Assembly: GCA_963556195.1 (NCBI GenBank)
Contig: OY744521.1
Span: forward strand, 126,734,459-126,798,458
Source: Sepiola atlantica
Taxonomy: Eukaryota > Mollusca > Cephalopoda > Sepiida > Sepiolidae
Length of the DNA stretch: 64,000 nucleotides
Direction of reading: 5' to 3'
Below, piece after piece: positions 1 to 10,999 of the stretch; the first letter of the stretch is position 1; every line of letters begins with the position of its first letter. The position numbers were made by a program, and so were the translations under genes. Below the pieces are notes generated by a model. It saw only the letters and a program-made list of their open reading frames with translations. It did no database searches and had not been told where the DNA came from.

Positions 1-605
1 TGACCGGGAGCGCAGTAATAGACTTAGGACTGTAAAGTTGAACATTTAGGGGGGGGGGGGAACCCCTTCGCCTGGAAATAAAATCAACGCCGTGCAACGT
101 TCTAGCTTATAGCCAGAGAGTTGTTAGATCGCTTTATGTCGACATGTTGCTGAAATCGGTGAGGTTGTAAGAATGAATCCGAATAGACAACTTCGTCGAA
201 CCCGCAGGATATAGACGGACCTATAACACGACCGCACACATACACATACGGACACAGACTGGCACTCATACACACACACATGTTTTCTATTCTTCTTACC
301 GACTCATTCACAATAATCATCGGCGTCATGCACACCGCATAGAATTAAGCTCCTTCACTGAAGTCATTCCCCCCAATTCCCCTCTATACATCATTCTGTC
401 TATCTATCTCCCTTTCATTTATTCTATCTATCTACATGTCAAGGTATTTAACTCGTAAACCGTCCATTTGTTAGTTTTTATACGCTTGCTAAAAAAGGGT
501 GGTGCGTGTACGTTCGAAATAATATAGCAGTTGTTGGCCGATTCAAGTTATATTTTTGTTCGTACTTTAAAAAGATTACATGTACACTTGCATTTTGGAA
601 AGCCT
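1..605. other. No gene recognised; low-complexity patches
   Basis: A run of 12 G lies at 49-60. CA-rich and TCTA-rich patches lie near 235-280 and 395-440. No open frame resembles a known protein and no RNA gene was recognised. Confidence 0.6.
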
Positions 606-609
<4 letters not shown>

Positions 610-677
<68 letters not shown>

Positions 678-724
678 CCGTACTGTCGGTTTCTGGGGTA
701 GACTTTTTGTCAAAAAAGGGGTGA

Positions 725-792
<68 letters not shown>
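610..792. repeat. (CT)n then (TA)n microsatellites
   Basis: A near-perfect CT tract (610-675) is followed after about 50 bases by a near-perfect TA tract (727-792). Open frames across it are simple-repeat translations and are not genes. Confidence 0.97.
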
Positions 793-795
<3 letters not shown>

Positions 796-1087
796 TGCTG
801 TCTCCACTGCAAATACCCGGATTTCATCAATCTGATCATCATTGAATAAGGAGAAATTCAGGCTTGTTCTTATTTTTAATCTTAGAAAGATTCATGAGTC
901 TGAATTCTGGAATAAGTACAATTCCAGAATGACCAGATGGACGAAACCTGGTTATACCCAGCGGACACAGCAAATAAAATAATTTGCAAATTTAATAAAA
1001 TTCGTATATTTTATATCTCTAATGCGAGATTTTACTAAATAAGTTTTAAATAAATTATAATTTATACACCTTTCTCTCACTCATTAC

Positions 1088-1089
<2 letters not shown>

Positions 1090-1180
<91 letters not shown>
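1090..1180. repeat. (CT)n-(TA)n compound microsatellite
   Basis: CT tract 1090-1148 and TA tract 1152-1180, ending exactly where the dispersed repeat at 1184 begins. Confidence 0.97.
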
Positions 1181-1183
1181 CTA

Positions 1184-2105
1184 GAAAAATACCCGTCCTA
1201 GGACGGGTATAAGCAATAGATATATCACTTTTAAATGTTAATTTTCTTTTTCTTGGGGTGGGGATACAATTTCGATAGCACTTCACCAAATGGTAAAGTT
1301 TACACACAAAAATAAATAATGTGCCAACGTTAATCATCGAATTAATATCCCATTATTCATAATAAGTTCAATAGTTTAGGATTTTACCAAGCACGTACAT
1401 ATTATTGACGCTCACGATCCTTTTAAAAATGTATTACTTAAGATAACGCAAAATTTGATGTACAGCAATTCTTTTCTCTAATTTTTTGGTATGTAGCTTA
1501 TTTTAAATAATTAGGGGGCGTGTTCGGGTAGGCGTATCATCTAAATGGTAATGTTTACAACAAAATAATAATAATGTGCCCATGTTACTCACCGTGTTGT
1601 CAATAATATATATTCCAACTTTCATGATAAACGATTAAGAAAAAACATTTTTTAAATAAAAATTATTTTATATATATATATATATATGCACCAATTAAAT
1701 GTTAACATTTATAAATAAATAGTGTGCGCACGTTATTCACAGTATTTTCTAGAATTCCAAAATGCATAATAATCTATTCATTAGTTTAGGAGATTCAAAG
1801 TTTTTGAGGGGGCGGGTGTAGGTTTGGGTTGACGGACCCCATAAATGGCAAAAGTTACAAAAAAGAACGTGCCCATGTTACTCACCAGTTTACCGAGAAT
1901 ATGTATTCTAAAATTCACAATATCGATTTATAAAAAAAAATTAATTAATTAATTTAAAAAATGTATACATACACACCTAAATGTTAACCATTACAACAAC
2001 AAAAAATGTGCCCATATACTCACCGTATCTTTCCGGAATATATATTCATCATGATCCGTTCAGTAGTTTAGGAGATTAGACTGTACATAAATATCGATAT
2101 ATATA
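1184..2105 (+). repeat. Dispersed repeat X, copy 1, with internal subrepeats
   Basis: It opens with a short palindrome (ATACCCGTCC / GGACGGGTAT at 1191-1211). Degenerate subunits of roughly 150-250 bases follow, each containing a version of ATGTGCCCATGTTACTCACCG and then a GAATATATATTC-like box and a TTTAGGAGATT-like end (near 1320, 1575, 1735, 1870 and 2008). The same sequence recurs inverted at 13755-14440, beside a Tc1-like transposase. There is no coding potential. It may be flanking or terminal sequence of a Tc1-like family, or an independent tandem-unit repeat. Confidence 0.75.
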
Positions 2106-2111
2106 CCTAAC

Positions 2112-2214
2112 TCAGTGACAGAAAGAGTCACTGGTTGGTATGTTGGTAGCATAGGAGGGGAAAAACACAATGGTACCTATGCTACCAACATACCAACGGG
2201 TGACTCTGTCAGTG
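2112..2214. mobile_element. Short foldback (MITE-like hairpin)
   Basis: Arms 2112-2155 and 2176-2214 are reverse complements over about 39-44 bases with few mismatches, including a perfect run GGTATGTTGGTAGCATAGG. The loop is about 20 bases. It lies directly after repeat X. No family is assigned. Confidence 0.75.
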
Positions 2215-2425
2215 GATGTTTCTCTAGAACGAGTTTTTTTTGGAGGGGGGGGGGTTCTCTGATTTTCTGTAAGACGTGTTGCTAAAGGCGATGATGAAGA
2301 CGTTTTGTATTGCGTTTCTCAAATTATAAAATAAAAATAAAGTATTTGCAAACTGTTTTGGAAACGATCGTACGCCATACTGGACTTGATGTTCTAATTC
2401 TTGGAAAAATAGTAATCTAGTCAAT

Positions 2426-2428
<3 letters not shown>

Positions 2429-2495
<67 letters not shown>
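2429..2495. repeat. (TA)n microsatellite
   Basis: Pure TA tract that abuts the 3' end of the LINE fragment at 2497. Confidence 0.98.
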
Positions 2496-2496
<1 letters not shown>

Positions 2497-2497
<1 letters not shown>

Positions 2498-2960
2498 AAA
2501 ATCGCTCAAGACAAGGCAGGAAGTCACTTGATGTATTGATGTAAGGAGCTAACAAGAACGAAGAAGCTACTGGAACAGGAAGCTGTACTACAATGAGGTG
2601 TCAAAACAGCGAATTGATGGAGACCACTAGACCAACGCAAAGGAGGCAAGGAACAGATCAGACAGTTTCGAAAAACATATGCCATAATAGTATTTATAAA
2701 AAAGACTGACACTAGCAACACCACGTCTGTGAGAAAGAGAGTGCAGAGAAGAAGAAATAGTGGGGCAATCAAATCACAGGTACGTTTCTGCACCTTATCA
2801 AGAACCCTCAAATGGGACAAAGATTCACTAGCCCAAATATGACAGCAGTACTCCATACATGGTCTGATTGTGGATTTGTAGAGATAGAGAATAGTCTCAG
2901 GTGTGAGAAAATGTTTGGAGCCATCGAGAGAACCGACTTTACGAGAAGCAGAAAGTACAG
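2497..2960 (-). pseudogene. CR1/jockey-like LINE, 3' coding end (family B)
   Basis: Read on the minus strand, the sequence gives ASRKVGSL, then a leucine-rich stretch, then YKSTIRPCMEYCCHIWA and LRVLDKVQKR, the familiar end of CR1/jockey-type reverse transcriptase ORFs downstream of the catalytic domain. The frame then degenerates towards 2530. The 3' tail (agctccttac...caagtg...gcgattttcca) matches tails at 53216, 44155 and 60412, which defines one family. The copy is 5'-truncated at about 2960, where a U2-like sequence starts in the opposite orientation. It is non-functional: no RT catalytic motif and no endonuclease remain. Confidence 0.8.
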
Positions 2961-2965
2961 TCCAC

Positions 2966-3250
2966 TTACTCGGTTGGCCTTTTGGCTAAGATCAAAGTGT
3001 AGTATCTGTTCCGATGGATACTGCACCCCATAGACTGGTATTGTCTTGGCCTTCGAGGCTTGATTTACGCCGGTCTTCGCCTCCCCTCTTTGGGGAGGAG
3101 TAAGTTTATTGCTTACTGCCTGAGGCGCCTCTACCGGGGAATGTCGACGGGGCTGCCCAGGCAATTTTTAAACCCCACTTTCCCGACCCGACCTTGGGTC
3201 ACATCTTACTTGTGGGAGTAAGATAAAAACTGGCCTTGTACTCGGTTTAA
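2966..3250 (+). ncRNA. U2 snRNA-like 5' segment joined to a structured, GC-rich tail
   Basis: Positions 2976-3011 read GGCCTTTTGGCTAAGATCA, one extra A, then GTGTAGTATCTGTTC. This is the highly conserved 5' region of U2 snRNA, from just after the 5' stem through the branch-point-recognition segment, with a one-base insertion. After it the sequence leaves U2: no Sm site and no canonical stems III/IV are evident, although ACTGGTATTG near 3034 recalls the U2 3' arm. A GC-rich tail follows with a strong hairpin (CGCCTCCCC ... GGGGAGGAG, about 3078-3102). It could be a U2-derived SINE head or a chimeric pseudogene. A functional U2 gene is unlikely. Confidence 0.6.
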
Positions 3251-3420
3251 CACCAATAATGAAAATTGTAAATAACCAAACTTTTAAGAATGATGGGGTG
3301 TGTTATCCTTGCGAAAAGAGGAATATGCAGTCATTGCTCTTAATATTAATTCGTAATTTCGTTGAAAATAGACAACGCAAAAAAAAAACTGTTAGCAAGG
3401 TTAAAGATATCAAATAGTTT

Positions 3421-3590
3421 AGAATAAATATTTTATTATTAATCCATTCAGATTCTATGGTTGCATGCTTAATGCAATCATCAGTGTAGGAGGTACTAAT
3501 CACTGCCGGTCGAAGGATTCGAACTCAGTTTACAAAGTCACCTATGACTTTGCAGTTCGATATCCTAGCATTGATCAGTTCGGGAAAGAA
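3421..3590 (-). mobile_element. tRNA-derived SINE
   Basis: On the minus strand a perfect Pol III B-box (GAGTTCGAATCC, complement of 3513-3524) follows a degenerate A-box region (TGCTAGGATATCG) and an ACTGCAAAGTC segment that recalls a tRNA-Cys anticodon arm. Downstream comes a non-tRNA body (ATGATTGCATTAAGCATGC). Anticodon identity is only a resemblance. Confidence 0.6.
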
Positions 3591-4160
3591 AAGGAATTTA
3601 ACTTGTATAATGTCAGATTAAGCAAACAGATATATAAGTAAATAATGGTATTTTAATTTACAATTACCAAGTCTTTATTCATATTTTTACTTGCCGAATT
3701 TCAGCAATAAAAATTCAATGTAACTCTTGGCAATTGTTTCGCGCACAAACCAACAACCGGGAATAAACACATAATTGTCAGGATCTTTCGTTCATGCAGC
3801 TCATCAGAAGATCGTCAAATCACTTCCGGAGAAAAATCTACAAGCACCATTCCTCGTATAAGCCAGTGTGGAGTTATCATACTGAGGGAATTATATTTAG
3901 GCATCGAATACTATGTTATTTTGAATATTTGGTCAGAGTTTACTAGTAGGGAGAAGTATCCTCATGCCATGTTGTCCTGACACACTCATGTGTAGAGAGA
4001 ACGTAGATACTCAAGGATAGTGTCTAGTAGGCATTTTTCAAGTGATGTTGCATCTAGTAACAACAATAAGCTGGATACTCCACCAGACTAGATGAATTCT
4101 TGCCATTGAATCCAGTAAGACATAGAGAGCACAAGAAAGATAAAGGTAAATACACACACA
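3591..4160. other. No gene; repeat-like, weak hammerhead-like motif
   Basis: The minus strand of 3781-3816 carries CTGATGA and GAAA blocks, but the bases between them form at most one or two pairs, so I do not call a ribozyme. The rest is unrecognised. Confidence 0.4.
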
Positions 4161-4163
4161 CTG

Positions 4164-4167
<4 letters not shown>

Positions 4168-4239
<72 letters not shown>
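4168..4239. repeat. (TA)n microsatellite
   Basis: Pure TA tract. Confidence 0.98.
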
Positions 4240-4240
<1 letters not shown>

Positions 4241-5100
4241 CATTACATAAACACAATTATAGTCTACGTCAATCAACCAGTATTTCAAGTTCTCACATCT
4301 CTTCACAAACTGAATAAAAATAAAAAGTGAAAATACTCGCATTGAAATCGTCTTCAAACAAAAAACGAAAAACGAAAAGGCAAAATAAAGTCTGTACCAA
4401 GGTCGTGTCAGCCAAATATAGGTCACAGTCTGTTGACCCTTCAAACTTGTACTAATGAACCCCTCACTCCTTCCTCTATACTACGGAACGCCATCTCCCC
4501 TATTGAATGGTTATCATTTTGCCATACGCTAGACAGAACAGAACAGGGAAAGTTAAGGAAATAAATAAATAAATAAATAAATAAACAAACAAATAAGAAA
4601 GATAAGAGATAGAAAAATATATATGAAGTAACGCTAAAAAGACCCCAAAATAATTCATATTAAGAACTATATAGTGCATTTAGTCTAAATTTTTAAATAA
4701 AACTAAAACCTATAATGTTTAAGGTGATCTTCAAATAATTTTGTAAGAAGATTTAACTGTATATTAAATAATATTAAGAACTATCTTGAAATCATAAGAA
4801 TTTTAATTAATTTTATTTCTAGTAATCTGAGTGAGGTACAACAACGTAACCAACCAATAACTATATAAGTTAGTACTATAATTTGAATAAAACTAACAGA
4901 CCCTGAAGTTGATTTGACGAATCAAATCGAAAGTATTCGCGAAAAAAAAAAGAAAAATGGAGCAAGAAAACCCACGGAACTTACATACACCAATTTGATC
5001 GAAATACTAAATGAACTATTCGGAAAATTGAAACAATAGAAAAAACTTATCAAGCAAAACACTCCGTGTTATTTCATATTTGTCTAAATGAAAATATGCT
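4240..5100. other. No gene recognised
   Basis: AT-rich sequence with a short (AAAT)n tract at about 4559-4594. Nothing else is supported. Confidence 0.6.
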
Positions 5101-5108
5101 GTCTAAAT

Positions 5109-5174
5109 ACACACACACACACACACATACACACACACACATATATATATATATATAGATACACACACACACAC
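5109..5174. repeat. (CA)n/(TA)n compound microsatellite
   Basis: CA runs interrupted by a short TA run. Confidence 0.95.
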
Positions 5175-5460
5175 GATTATGTGTATATATAGTTATCTGT
5201 GTTGATATTTTGTGGATATATATATATCTGTGAGTATGTGAACGCATCTATATGTATGTGTGTACACATATGATAATTTAATATCTATATGTTTATTTAT
5301 TTTTTTATTTAAATATTGTGATTATTTGTCATCCATTTGGTTAAATTTTAAGTGTTATTATGCCCTCCTCTTCTATATGTGTGTACATTCCCTTCTGTGT
5401 GTTAGTCTCTATGTGCATGTATGCCCTACTGTCCTTCATAAGTACACCGGTGTGTTTGTG

Positions 5461-5461
<1 letters not shown>

Positions 5462-5501
<40 letters not shown>
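5462..5501. repeat. (TA)n microsatellite
   Basis: Pure TA tract. Confidence 0.97.
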
Positions 5502-5504
<3 letters not shown>

Positions 5505-5959
5505 GAATACTTAGGAATCTTTGGCACTTACTGGCTTTATGCACGAGTAGATGTATGAGTGCCTACATATGTGTCGCCGAGTGTGACAACATGAATGAGG
5601 GTGGTGGGGTAATTTTATGTGTAATTAAAACAACTTCGGCCATTGTCGAAGATCACTAGTATATAAACATTGTGAGGATTCACTATCAATATATTTATAC
5701 GCCAAAGCATTTCATGTTAGTACGTACGTCATCACCTTTCACATATATTTAACAAATGAAGTCGTCCAATCAGCAAAGATGTTGCTTGGTGATTAATCTA
5801 ATGTAGCTGCAGTAAAAGAAAATCCGATTTCACTCATTTTAAAGTAAATTGTTCTAAAATCAAATAATGTCGTCTCGTCTAAAACAGTAGAATTTAAAAA
5901 AAATACATTAAAAAATGTAACAGAATCGGCAACAAACCCTGGGCATCCACCAACATCAG

Positions 5960-6215
5960 CAAGGCAACGCAATAAATCAATGTATGCCTGTCTTCTCGAC
6001 AGATTTGTGTTCAAACCTATCGCCGTAGAGACGAGTGAAGCGATAGGCCCCTGCCACACGGGACTTACTCAGCAGTCTTGGTCTGTTAATGACGCGTCAC
6101 ACCGGGGACCATCATGAATTGAATTGGTTTTAAGATTGCTTCTCCATTGTCGTTGAAATGCCTTGAGCCTGCTCTCGGCCTGCCAAATAAGCAGGACACC
6201 TGACTAAACCTTCTC
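5960..6215 (+). pseudogene. Degenerate C-terminal fragment of a LINE-type ORF
   Basis: The plus strand reads CLLDRFVFKPIAVETSEAIGP and then, across a stop and weak spacing, NALSLLSACQ. The phrase 'VFKPIAVET...GP' followed by a distal 'RGNALSILSA'-like end is a C-terminal signature I associate with non-LTR retrotransposon polyproteins of molluscs and cnidarians. Only about 80 codons remain, with stops. No catalytic domain is present. This is family-level recall, not alignment. Confidence 0.4.
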
Positions 6216-6219
6216 ATAT

Positions 6220-6775
6220 TTGCATATTTATTTTGAAAAAAGGGCATTTTATTAATAAACTGCTATTTATTATTATTTGTTTCAAAAAGTGACATTCGTT
6301 TTATTGATTTGAAGAATAGTCAGTCGACAATTATTTTTACCTAATAAGACAAAATATTTATATTAAAAAGTATTAAATTGCTACAATTTTAAATAAATAA
6401 ATATAGAAAGACATGTTCGTTTTATTTATTTACAGACTATTTAGCTAACAATAACAATTATTTTTACGGAAGAAGAAAGAGTAATTTTTTCTTAATAGTA
6501 TTGACCCTGACAGACATTTATTATTTCAAAAGGAATATTATTATTAACAGTAAATTATACAGATTGATGTAGAAAGCATCGTGGAATTTCCACGGGTTTC
6601 TGCTAGCATATAAATATTATCCCGGTGAGATTTTGTTCATAGTAGTTAATCCAGTATATCCTTACTGTGGCTATATAATATTGCTCAACAATAAATAGAG
6701 CCGTATATTTCTTTGGTGAATGGATTTTATTTAATAGATCTTCTTTTTTTCACCACCGCCTTCATACTAAGAACT
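6220..6775. other. No gene recognised
   Basis: AT-rich non-coding sequence. No feature can be supported. Confidence 0.5.
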
Positions 6776-6835
6776 GAGTCTGATGAAGTTCAGCTGGTTT
6801 CCAGCTAGAACTGAAACACCTTTGCAAATGTGTAG
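6776..6835 (+). other. Hammerhead-like core with a long stem II
   Basis: CTGATGA (6780-6786) is followed by a nearly perfect hairpin: AGTTC-AGCTGG at 6787-6797, loop TTT, CCAGCT-A-GAACT at 6801-6812. GAAA follows at 6813-6816. A possible stem III pairs CAC (6817-6819) with GTG (6830-6832), followed by UA as a potential NUH site. Helix I is not convincing. The order matches the hammerhead core but function is unproven; only the hairpin is certain. Confidence 0.4.
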
Positions 6836-6893
6836 TCAAACATGTTTGTATAAATATAAATAAATAACAATGTTGTATGTATAAAAATTTATA

Positions 6894-6895
<2 letters not shown>

Positions 6896-6931
<36 letters not shown>
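6896..6931. repeat. (TA)n microsatellite
   Basis: Pure TA tract directly 5' of a SINE-tail copy. Confidence 0.97.
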
Positions 6932-6932
<1 letters not shown>

Positions 6933-7340
6933 CTCGTTAGTATTAGCCACGCCGATAAGCCGTAAAACGGCTAAACACGTGTCCGTGTATAATTATATTT
7001 TGCAACTATAGACGCTCCCCATATGGAAGCATTACACTGGTGGTGAAAAGGAAAAACATTTAGGTAATGTTTGTCCGTAAAAAAAGACGATATTTAATAC
7101 GTTCGTTGCATATTGCAAATGAACGTATTAAAATATCTTTTAAAATATATTTTTCAGAATGATAACATTTACGTGCGATAAATCTCCGTCTTCCGTTAGC
7201 ATGTTTTCGCGAGCAACTAGCAAGTTTGCCTGGCTGCAACAATTGTGGTCCCGGTTTCGAATCACGCTAGTATTAGCTACGCTAATAAGCCGTAAAACGG
7301 TAAAACACGTGGCCGTGGATAATTATATTTTACTTAGCCT
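6932..7340 (+). mobile_element. tRNA-like SINE (7185-7340) and a second tail copy (6932-7012)
   Basis: 7250-7262 contains a B-box-like GGTTTCGAATC after a tRNA-like stretch (GTTAGCATG...GCAACTAGC). The tail that follows (TAGTATTAGCTACGC...AAGCCGTAAAACGG...CACGTG...ATAATTATATTTT) recurs at 6932-7012, giving two direct copies about 325 bases apart. The tail holds a small hairpin (AAGCCGT/ACGGCTT) and an E-box-like CACGTG. Confidence 0.5.
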
Positions 7341-7510
7341 GACTGCCGAATGGTTGTAAAGTTAAAATCACCGATTCTACTAGACCGCCAGGTATCGGTC
7401 CTGACTTGAATCATCTGTCTGTCTAGCCATACTAAAGAGCTATGATACAGCCAAACAGTTCGTCTGTGGATGATTCTGCCTCTCTCTATCTATCTATCTC
7501 TCTGTGTGTG

Positions 7511-7511
7511 A

Positions 7512-7595
<84 letters not shown>
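7511..7595. repeat. (CT)n-(TA)n-(GA)n compound microsatellite
   Basis: CT 7511-7528, TA 7529-7570, GA 7571-7595: a self-complementary compound tract. Confidence 0.97.
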
Positions 7596-7828
7596 GCGTA
7601 TATTTACGCTTCGTTTCTCTGGGAGTGAGCCAACCAACATTATTATATCAATATCGGTTCTGCTACACATCAAGATCATCAGAAAAATGCACAAAGAAGA
7701 AAAGTTCTCAAACTGAAAAGTCTTGAAAAAACCCACACCACACTGTGGGGCATTATGGTCAAAAACAAAGAAAAAATCTTCACTCGAGGAAAGAATCTCC
7801 TTAGGACGCCATTTTGAATTGTTTTGGT

Positions 7829-7831
<3 letters not shown>

Positions 7832-7864
<33 letters not shown>
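7832..7864. repeat. (TA)n microsatellite
   Basis: Pure TA tract. Confidence 0.97.
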
Positions 7865-7869
<5 letters not shown>

Positions 7870-8285
7870 GTTGCAATAATTAAAGATGTAAAGTTAGATA
7901 TTTTACAAGTTTCTTATAATCATCAGGTGTTTAAACAAGGAATATAATAAAATATGAAAATGACCTCTAATTCATGGATTTTCAAAGAAGTACTATTATG
8001 ATCAGAAAGAAAAAAAACAATAAATTGCTAATTATTGGTAAGTATTAATTTGAAAATTTACAGCACAATTGTAAATTATCTTAAAGCAAAACAGTCAAAA
8101 AATGTTTCAATAATGATTAGAAAGCTATTGTAGCCGTAAATGTATCAGTGCAGTTATTGAAAAACATCCGAATTAGAAATATTTTTGCTTTAAGCATAAC
8201 TTAAAATTGTGTTTTAAATTTTCAAATAATTACTTACCAAAAAGTAGTAATTTTTTAGGTGCTTCCTCAGATTAAGATCCGAGCT
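7865..8285. other. No gene recognised
   Basis: AT-rich; no coding or RNA signal seen. Confidence 0.5.
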
Positions 8286-8301
8286 AACTTTGACCCTGTC
8301 G

Positions 8302-8393
8302 TAAGGGTTAGGGTTAGAGTCAGGGTCAGAGTCAAGTTACGGTTAGTGTTACAGTTAAGGTTAGGTTTAGGGTAAGGGTCATGGTTAGGGTCT
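8302..8393 (+). repeat. Degenerate TTAGGG-like tandem tract
   Basis: Variants of GGGTTA / AGGGTCA / GGTTAG repeat about 14 times. It resembles interstitial telomere-like repeat but is too divergent to be telomere sequence. A similar tract forms the interior of the MITE at 24982-25162. Confidence 0.8.
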
Positions 8394-8460
8394 ATCCCAA
8401 ATATTGAACATATCTCTAACACGATAGGATCTAATATAAAATAGTTATCTTTAAATCATT

Positions 8461-8464
<4 letters not shown>

Positions 8465-8499
<35 letters not shown>
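8465..8499. repeat. (TA)n microsatellite
   Basis: Pure TA tract. Confidence 0.97.
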
Positions 8500-8501
<2 letters not shown>

Positions 8502-8639
8502 TAATAAAATTACGTAGCTTAAACACTTCACTATACCACTGATCAACATGTCTCGGACAATCGACTACTGCCAGTCGGCTACACTTCTGATGATAGGTGA
8601 TACTACCATGAAACTGCAGTAAAGTGTTCAAGCTCAATA

Positions 8640-9165
8640 CATTTTATTATCATTTGTCTTATATTTAAAGTAGAGTGTGTTTTCCCCTAGTACTGTAGAC
8701 GGAAATAACTTTCTAACCAAAAGTCTCATGTAAAACCTGTTTCAGCACGGATTTAGGCCAATTATTAGTACGTGTTTTACCCACACCCCATCTACCCCCC
8801 CCCCCCAAAAAAATAGTTTCATTCAAATTTATCGCTTTTCATACTTAATTTGATCAGCTGTTTTTTTCTTTGATTACTAATTTCAGCGCGGTAGTAGGAG
8901 TAACTACACCCTCAGTACTAAGCCCTCATCTATTAACCTATGACACTGTAAATAAATACAGAGGGAATCTAATTAGAGTCACTTTTTACTATTAAACCAT
9001 GCGTTTTCCCACTTTATATTAATCACCATGTTCCCCAACGATTACACAACTAATAAAAACCTTTATAATGTTACGTTTTCCGATTACAAACAAACAATGC
9101 AAAACACCTAAAATCGTCTTCCACATAACGATCTTAGAATATAAATAATAAAACGGTCCCTATTT
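8640..9165. other. No gene recognised
   Basis: AT-rich single-copy-looking sequence with a short C-run near 8796. Nothing is supported. Confidence 0.5.
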
Positions 9166-9171
9166 TTTTTT

Positions 9172-10775
9172 AACATTGTTCACCCCAAACAAGGCAGGCC
9201 GCCACTGTAGACGTAAGGGGCTACTGAGAAAAAAGAATAGGTGAGAAGGTTGGGGGGGGTCAGCCAAAATTGGGATCTGCGCAGCGAGATGTCTGTTCAC
9301 ATAAGTTTTAAATTTCTGCATGTAAGCACTGTCAGGGAAACAGGGGGCAGGGAGGGAATTCCAGAGACCAGTAGCACGAGGAAAGAAGCTATTTGAGTAG
9401 AAGGCTCTCCGGCATCTTGGGACCTCCACAGTGAATGAATGAGATTTAGTTGATTGTCGAGATGGTCTAGTGAATTTACGTCGAGGGGGCACCAGAGTAG
9501 CCAATTCATCGGAGCATAAGCCATTGAAGTATTTGTAAAACAAACATAAGGATGCTACATTGCGACGATGAGACAGGGACTGGAGCTTGGTTGACAGTGA
9601 GGGACCTATTAGGTAGGCGACTCTTTTTGGACCTTGTCAAGGAGGGAGAGACTAGCAGATGATGCACCAGCCCAGATGTGGCAACAATACTCCATGCATG
9701 GGCGGACGGTGGCTTTGTATAGATACAGGATAATATCAGGTGTGAGGAGTTTACTAGCACGGTAGAGGGAGCCAACCTTCTTTGAGGCAGCCTTGGCAAT
9801 GTCTTCAATGTATTTGTTCCAATTCATTTTATCTGTGAAGGTTAGGTCGAGGAGCCTGAATGATGAACTCTCAGGTAGGGTGTCATCCGCCATGGCAATC
9901 GGTGGTTAGGTTTCTTGTAGTTATTGAAGGAAAGGACCTTTGTATTTGCGGAATTAAAAGTTACCAACCATTTATGACCCCAATCCACTACAGCCTGGAG
10001 GTCATTTTCTAAAGATTCAGCCATTGCCTCGGATATGATCGCGTCTGTTTTACCAACATGGCGAGAGTAAAGCGTGGTGTCGTCAGCAAATAAACCAATC
10101 TCCGACTCTATGTCGTCAGGGAGATCGTTTATATAGATCAGGAACAACAAAGGTCCAAGGATAGATCCCTGGGGTACACCTGCATTTATGTCATGTTGCT
10201 TAGATGAATACAATCGAGGACAACCTGGATTTTTCTTTTGTTTAGGAAGGATCTAATTATATTAAGTAGTTGCCTAGTAATACCGTATGAGCGTATTTGC
10301 AGGAGAAGCTCTTTATGCCAAACCTTGTTAAAGGCCTTGGATATATCAAGCGCTACTGCCCTAGCTTCACCTGCCTTGTCGAGTGTATGATACATGCGTT
10401 CAGAGATGACCGTTAGGATGTCTGCAGTAGATCGTGCTTGTCTAAATCGATACTGCCGGTCAGAAAGAAGTTTAGCATTAACTAAGTGCCGTACTATCGC
10501 TAGATTGATTAAGGTTCAAAGATTTTGCCAAAGATCGGTAGTAGACTGATTGGGCGGTAGTTCTGAGGGTCGGTTCTATTCCCAGAACTCTTGTAGACAG
10601 GTACCACAGAGGCAATTTTCCAGCTATCGGGGAAGCAAGATTCAGCTAGGCATTTATTGAAGCGTATTTTGGAGAGGACAGGGGCCAGTTCAGCAGAACA
10701 TTTCTTTATTACTATTACAGGTATAAGATCAGGCTCACAAGCTTTAGAGGTGTCAAGGTTTATTTCTTTGTTTGT
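9172..10775 (-). pseudogene. CR1/jockey-like LINE reverse transcriptase (family A, copy 1)
   Basis: Conceptual translation on the minus strand runs from [14 protein letters not shown] (about 10775) through an RT palm and fingers: [16 protein letters not shown], then [28 protein letters not shown], and the catalytic LFADDT (FADD at 10079-10090, aspartates intact). A thumb with KMNWNKY...RPCMEYCCHIWAGA follows, then a C-terminal end of FYKYFNGLCSDELATLVPP and FFPRATGLWNSLP. Frames shift near 10490, 10200, 9890 and 9540, so it cannot be translated intact. The N-terminal endonuclease is missing (5' truncation at about 10775). The 3' end (GTTCACCCC..., then an A-tract read here as T) agrees with copies at 22672 and 25190. 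It would have reverse-transcribed its own RNA by target-primed integration. Confidence 0.88.
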
Positions 10776-10779
10776 AACT

Positions 10780-10999
10780 CAAACTTAATGGACATTGCGC
10801 ATGATTTTTCACTTTCGTTAATAACACATGAATGCTTCAGCTTTCAGTATAATTACTTCCGTTTGTCGTTTGCAAATGGCGAAACAGACTTGTAGAGGAA
10901 TGCACATTAGTCAAATATATGACAAACGCAATCCGTACAAAAATATATACAATTTTTATTTATCATAAGTTAGCAACTTTTAAATAATAAAAACAGGTT
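10780..10999. other. No gene recognised
   Basis: Unrecognised sequence between the LINE and a tandem pair. Confidence 0.4.

Noticed and set aside
478..849. Open frames of YIYIYI / SLSLSL / RERERE residues across simple tracts (here and at every TA, CT, GA, GT tract)
   Set aside because: They are translations of dinucleotide repeats in several frames at once and have no coding meaning.
2966..3011. Functional U2 snRNA gene
   Set aside because: Match stops after about 36 bases, has an internal insertion, and lacks the Sm site and 3' stem-loops.
3501..3590. Functional tRNA-Cys gene (minus strand)
   Set aside because: B-box is perfect but the cloverleaf cannot be closed (extra bases between anticodon and T arms, no matching acceptor stem); SINE head fits better.
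3781..3816. Fourth hammerhead core (minus strand, CTGATGA...GAAA)
   Set aside because: The bases between the two boxes do not form a stem II beyond one or two pairs.
7900..7935. CTGATGATTATAAGAAAC on the minus strand as a hammerhead
   Set aside because: Stem II would be a loopless 3-base palindrome; sterically impossible.
8302..8393. True telomere or chromosome end
   Set aside because: Repeat is degenerate, short, and flanked by ordinary sequence on both sides.
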